NCBI RefSeq assembly: GCF_019665765.1
Contig: NZ_CP081150.1
Location: 620,001-684,000, forward strand
Source: Deefgea tanakiae
GTDB taxonomy: Bacteria > Pseudomonadota > Gammaproteobacteria > Burkholderiales > Chitinibacteraceae
Direction of reading: 5' to 3'
DNA: 64,000 nt
A program made the translations under genes and the position numbers. The notes under the pieces were generated by a model. The model did no database searches and was not told the origin of the DNA. It saw nothing but the letters and a program-made list of their open reading frames with translations. Within the stretch, counting starts at the first letter, position 1. Each line of letters starts with the position of its first letter. Shown in pieces: positions 61,556 to 64,000 of this stretch.

Positions 61556-62296
61556 ATGAGACTGAAAGATAAAGTTGCCATCATTACTGGTTCTGCTAGC
61601 GGTATCGGCGAGGCCACGGCCATCAAATTTGCTGCCGAAGGCGCAAAAGTGGTTGTTTGCGATGTAAATCAAGCGGGGGTGGATCAAGTAGTCGCGGCCT
61701 TAGTGGCTGGAGGTGCTGATGCGGTCGGTTTCGTGGTCGATGTCACAAAGACGGATACGATTGTTGCGATGGTGGCAGCAGTCAAAGAAAAATACAATCG
61801 CATTGATGTGTTGGTGAATAACGCGGGTATTACCCAGGATGCGCAGTTATTTAAAATGACCGATGATCAATTTGATCGCGTGATCGATATCAATCTGAAA
61901 GGCGTTTATAACTGCACCAAGGCAGTTGTCGATACGATGATTGCGCAAAATTCAGGCGTGATCTTGAATGCGTCATCTGTTGTTGGTGTGTATGGTAATT
62001 TTGGTCAAACCAATTATGCCGCTTCAAAGTTTGGTGTCATTGGCTTTGTAAAAACTTGGGCAAAAGAGCTTGGCAAAAAAGGCATTCGCGCCAATGCGGT
62101 TTGCCCTGGTTTTGTGGCAACGCCGATGGTAACAGCCATGCCAGAAAAAGTGTTGCAAGGTATGGAAGAAAAGGTGCCTATGCGTCGTTTGGCCCAGCCA
62201 TCAGAAATTGCGAGCGTGTATGCTTTCTTGGCTTCTGATGAAGCGAGCTATATTAATGGCGCGGCGATTGAAGTGACTGGTGGTTTGACTTTGTAA
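61556..62296 (+). CDS. 3-oxoacyl-ACP reductase-like short-chain dehydrogenase (FabG family)
   Basis: The 246-residue NAD(P)-dependent reductase has [18 protein letters not shown], the catalytic Ser in LNASSVVG and the Tyr-x3-Lys of NYAASKFG, with the C-terminal [12 protein letters not shown] of FabG. It could reduce 3-oxoacyl-ACP, or acetoacetyl-CoA for polyhydroxybutyrate. It stands alone, not in a fab cluster, so the FabG name is a family-level call. Confidence 0.85.
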   Translation: MRLKDKVAIITGSASGIGEATAIKFAAEGAKVVVCDVNQAGVDQVVAALVAGGADAVGFVVDVTKTDTIVAMVAAVKEKYNRIDVLVNNAGITQDAQLFKMTDDQFDRVIDINLKGVYNCTKAVVDTMIAQNSGVILNASSVVGVYGNFGQTNYAASKFGVIGFVKTWAKELGKKGIRANAVCPGFVATPMVTAMPEKVLQGMEEKVPMRRLAQPSEIASVYAFLASDEASYINGAAIEVTGGLTL

Positions 62297-62309
62297 TTTT
62301 TTGATTTGC

Positions 62310-62342
62310 AAGAAAAAACCCGCTTTCAGCGGGTTTTTTCTT
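62310..62342. terminator. Terminator after the FabG-like gene
   Basis: A 14-bp stem (62311-62324 with 62328-62341) with A and T runs; the core is ACCCGCT/AGCGGGT. It acts for the plus-strand gene and may serve the convergent transcript. Confidence 0.92.
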
Positions 62343-62391
62343 GGGTATTTGTTTATACGCACTATTTAAATTAACGTTCAAAGATATACCC
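62343..62391. repeat. 49-bp intergenic repeat, copy R8
   Basis: It begins GGGTAT and ends ATACCC, exactly 49 bp, 1 nt past the stop of the minus-strand L,D-transpeptidase gene and directly after the FabG-gene terminator. Confidence 0.78.
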
Positions 62392-62392
62392 T

Positions 62393-63670
62393 TTAGATCG
62401 CTGCCGCACCTTCCCAGATGATTTTCCAGCCCTGCTCGCTACGTTGCCAATACAGGCGCTTGCGCATTTGATTTTCTAAATTATTACTGCGGTAGTCTTG
62501 CTTAAATGTGGTGACTAATTGCGTACTGTTTTCACCAGCGGCAAAAATTGAAATGTCGCTGAGTTGAATTTTTGTCCAAGTCTTACCAGTGTTAACCGTC
62601 GTTTTTTGGTTGCGCCAAGCATCCAAGGTTTGTCCTTCAGCGCTACGAAACTCTGCGCCATAAAAATTTAGATAAGTATTCGCATCTAAGCTTTCCCATT
62701 TACTTTTCCATTCTGACAAAAGGGCGAGCGCAGCCGTTTGTCGCTGGAGCCATTCACTTTCGGACAGCCACTCCACTTGTGGTGCAACGATCACCGGGGT
62801 ATTACCAGGCTGCAAATAGCTGCTCACCTTGAGCATCTCTTCATTGGTTAGTACGACACAGCCATTAGAGGCTTGTGGTGCGCGAGCGTAGGTTGCAGCT
62901 GGGCTCCCGTGTAGCCAGATGCCATAACCAGTACGTTTTTGACTGCGGTCGAGTTCGTTCGGATAAGAAATCGGCCAAGCACCAACACCGTAAAGGTCTG
63001 CTAAAGCGCCATAGGTTTTATCCAGTTGTGGGCGAGTTAGATGGCTAGTCACAAAGTAGACACCAAGCGGAGAGCGTTGGTCTCCTTCAAACTTTTTATC
63101 TACACCGAGTTTGCCAACAACGACATAGTGATCTTTGATCCGTTTGGGCTTCCCATTTTCATTCGCAAAGACATACAGGCGCGAAGTAGAAGCATCAACG
63201 AGGATGGCGTATTTTTGGTTCGGCGCGAAAACAACGATATTGGCTGGGAGTTTATTGGCGGTAGCTTGGTCTTCATTGCGGTGGGCAATTCGAACTAAGG
63301 CCTCTTTGCGCAGGTCATCTAGGGCGTCACCTGGAGCGCTCGCAACGCCACCACCGATCGTTTCAAGTGGCATTGCGCGCATGGCGTATAGATCAGCTCG
63401 CAGTAATTGTGCCAATCGATAATTGGGTTGCTCATCCAGTAGCGCATCTACAGTTGCACGGGCATCAGCCATATTACCGGAACGAATATCATCAATCGCG
63501 GCGAGTATGCGAGTTTCATTATTGCCTGTTTTAGCAGTTCCAGTTATTTCAGGAGTCAGCGAGAATGTGTTGTCGTTGAATTCGAATAAACGCGGTGTTG
63601 CTGCGGTTGCTAGACAAAGCAAAATGACCAAGCAAATAATTCGCTTGGTCCAAGGTGTTAAATGAGACAT
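62393..63670 (-). CDS. L,D-transpeptidase family protein (YkuD domain)
   Basis: The 425-residue protein has an N-terminal membrane anchor or signal (IICLVILLCLATAATP), a helical region (about 50-130), a YkuD catalytic domain (about 150-285) with IWLHGSPAATY and the nucleophile Cys in SNGCVVL, and a C-terminal NTF2-like domain (about 310-425). Such enzymes make 3-3 crosslinks in peptidoglycan or attach proteins to it in the periplasm. The following upstream gene encodes a similar NTF2-like domain 8 bp away. Confidence 0.9.
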   Translation of the reverse strand: MSHLTPWTKRIICLVILLCLATAATPRLFEFNDNTFSLTPEITGTAKTGNNETRILAAIDDIRSGNMADARATVDALLDEQPNYRLAQLLRADLYAMRAMPLETIGGGVASAPGDALDDLRKEALVRIAHRNEDQATANKLPANIVVFAPNQKYAILVDASTSRLYVFANENGKPKRIKDHYVVVGKLGVDKKFEGDQRSPLGVYFVTSHLTRPQLDKTYGALADLYGVGAWPISYPNELDRSQKRTGYGIWLHGSPAATYARAPQASNGCVVLTNEEMLKVSSYLQPGNTPVIVAPQVEWLSESEWLQRQTAALALLSEWKSKWESLDANTYLNFYGAEFRSAEGQTLDAWRNQKTTVNTGKTWTKIQLSDISIFAAGENSTQLVTTFKQDYRSNNLENQMRKRLYWQRSEQGWKIIWEGAAAI

Positions 63671-63678
63671 GTATTTTA

Positions 63679-64000
63679 TTAACCACCAATCCGTTCTTCA
63701 AGAATCAACCAGCGGCTTCCAGATTTTTGTAGTACCAATGTTTTAACCGTACTACTAGACAGGCGATCTGATTTGTAATTTTGACGTAGTTTCACTTTGG
63801 CAGTGTCATCATCAATGAAGTCAACGTTGAGTACATTGACTTTCACATCAATAGATTTTGGCCCTGAAATTTTTAACTGACGATCTTTTTCCCATGCGCT
63901 ACGGCCACCGGGGGCTTTAAAGCCTTTGGCATAACTACCCACATAGCCAGCCACATTTTGTTTGCTCCACGCATTAGCCCAACTTTGAACGCTCGCGGTG
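63679..64000 (-). CDS. NTF2-like domain protein, C-terminal part (truncated by window edge)
   Basis: An open frame enters from the right edge and ends at 63679, giving at least 106 C-terminal residues (SVQSWANAWSKQNVAGYVGS ... KTLVLQKSGSRWLILEERI). The fold prediction and the W-x3-W start resemble NTF2/SnoaL-like domains and the C-terminus of the adjacent L,D-transpeptidase. The full protein probably carries an N-terminal region outside the window. It precedes the transpeptidase gene by 8 bp, so the two are likely co-transcribed. Confidence 0.75.
   Translation of the reverse strand, partial: TASVQSWANAWSKQNVAGYVGSYAKGFKAPGGRSAWEKDRQLKISGPKSIDVKVNVLNVDFIDDDTAKVKLRQNYKSDRLSSSTVKTLVLQKSGSRWLILEERIGG

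Noticed and set aside
8025-62391. The 49-bp repeats as Correia (CREE/NEMIS) elements
   Set aside because: Neisserial Correia repeats are about 100-155 bp with TATAG-type ends; these are 49 bp with GGTAT/ATACC ends.
1-64000. tRNA, rRNA, tmRNA or CRISPR array
   Set aside because: No T-loop-like GTTCGAATC-type motif in a cloverleaf setting, no rRNA sequence and no regularly spaced direct repeats were seen on reading.

Overview
The window reads as a chromosomal segment of a motile, aerobic betaproteobacterium of the Neisseriales, most likely the Chitinibacteraceae (the Chitinibacter, Deefgea or Iodobacter group). This is inferred from the mixture of gene families, mid-range G+C, a secreted GH18 chitinase-like protein and a complete flgB-L run. 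No 16S rRNA or other decisive marker is present. Gene density is high and no prophage, CRISPR array, rRNA or tRNA gene was seen.

Layout. 1-6750: a truncated TPR protein, an IMPACT-family protein, a NagD-like phosphatase, and two tandem paralogous soluble TPR-GAF-type histidine kinases. 6823-15013: a carbohydrate ABC importer operon (binding protein, two permeases, ATPase) facing a divergent operon of a second solute-binding-like protein plus an OmpR-type regulator and an EnvZ-type kinase, probably the sensor for the importer. 15106-22743: housekeeping and accessory genes (PhyH oxygenase, lytic transglycosylase, acyl-CoA hydrolase, BI-1 protein, chitinase-like GH18, AzlCD exporter, a lone GspF-like protein). 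22789-23964: a sigma-70-type promoter, a complete lysine riboswitch and a DapA-family gene. 24087-38369: membrane protein, nitronate monooxygenase with a Cys-rich tail, biotin genes bioF and bioH, dsbC, a UbiH-family gene, comEC, MOSC protein, TfoX C-terminal-type protein, hydrolase and iron alcohol dehydrogenase. 38370-38838: intergenic DNA with a decayed transposase and a sigma-54 promoter. 38839-49528: flgBCDEFGHI and flgJKL, the second block with its own sigma-54 site. 49588-54788: radA, trxA, rho, rpmE and a membrane glycosyltransferase. 54791-64000: a diguanylate cyclase, yajQ, ppnP, the argF-exporter-argG arginine set, a FabG-like reductase, an L,D-transpeptidase and the start-truncated NTF2-like gene after it.

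The most unexpected signal is a family of eight intergenic elements, each exactly 49 bp, with inverted-repeat ends (roughly RGGTAT ... ATACCY, or ATGTATTGCC at one end). They are scattered over 55 kb and every one lies 1-28 nt downstream of a stop codon. I do not recognise this family, and it is not the Neisserial Correia element. The second is the lysine riboswitch, a class known mainly from Firmicutes and Gammaproteobacteria, here placed before a DapA whose lysine feedback residues are mostly replaced.
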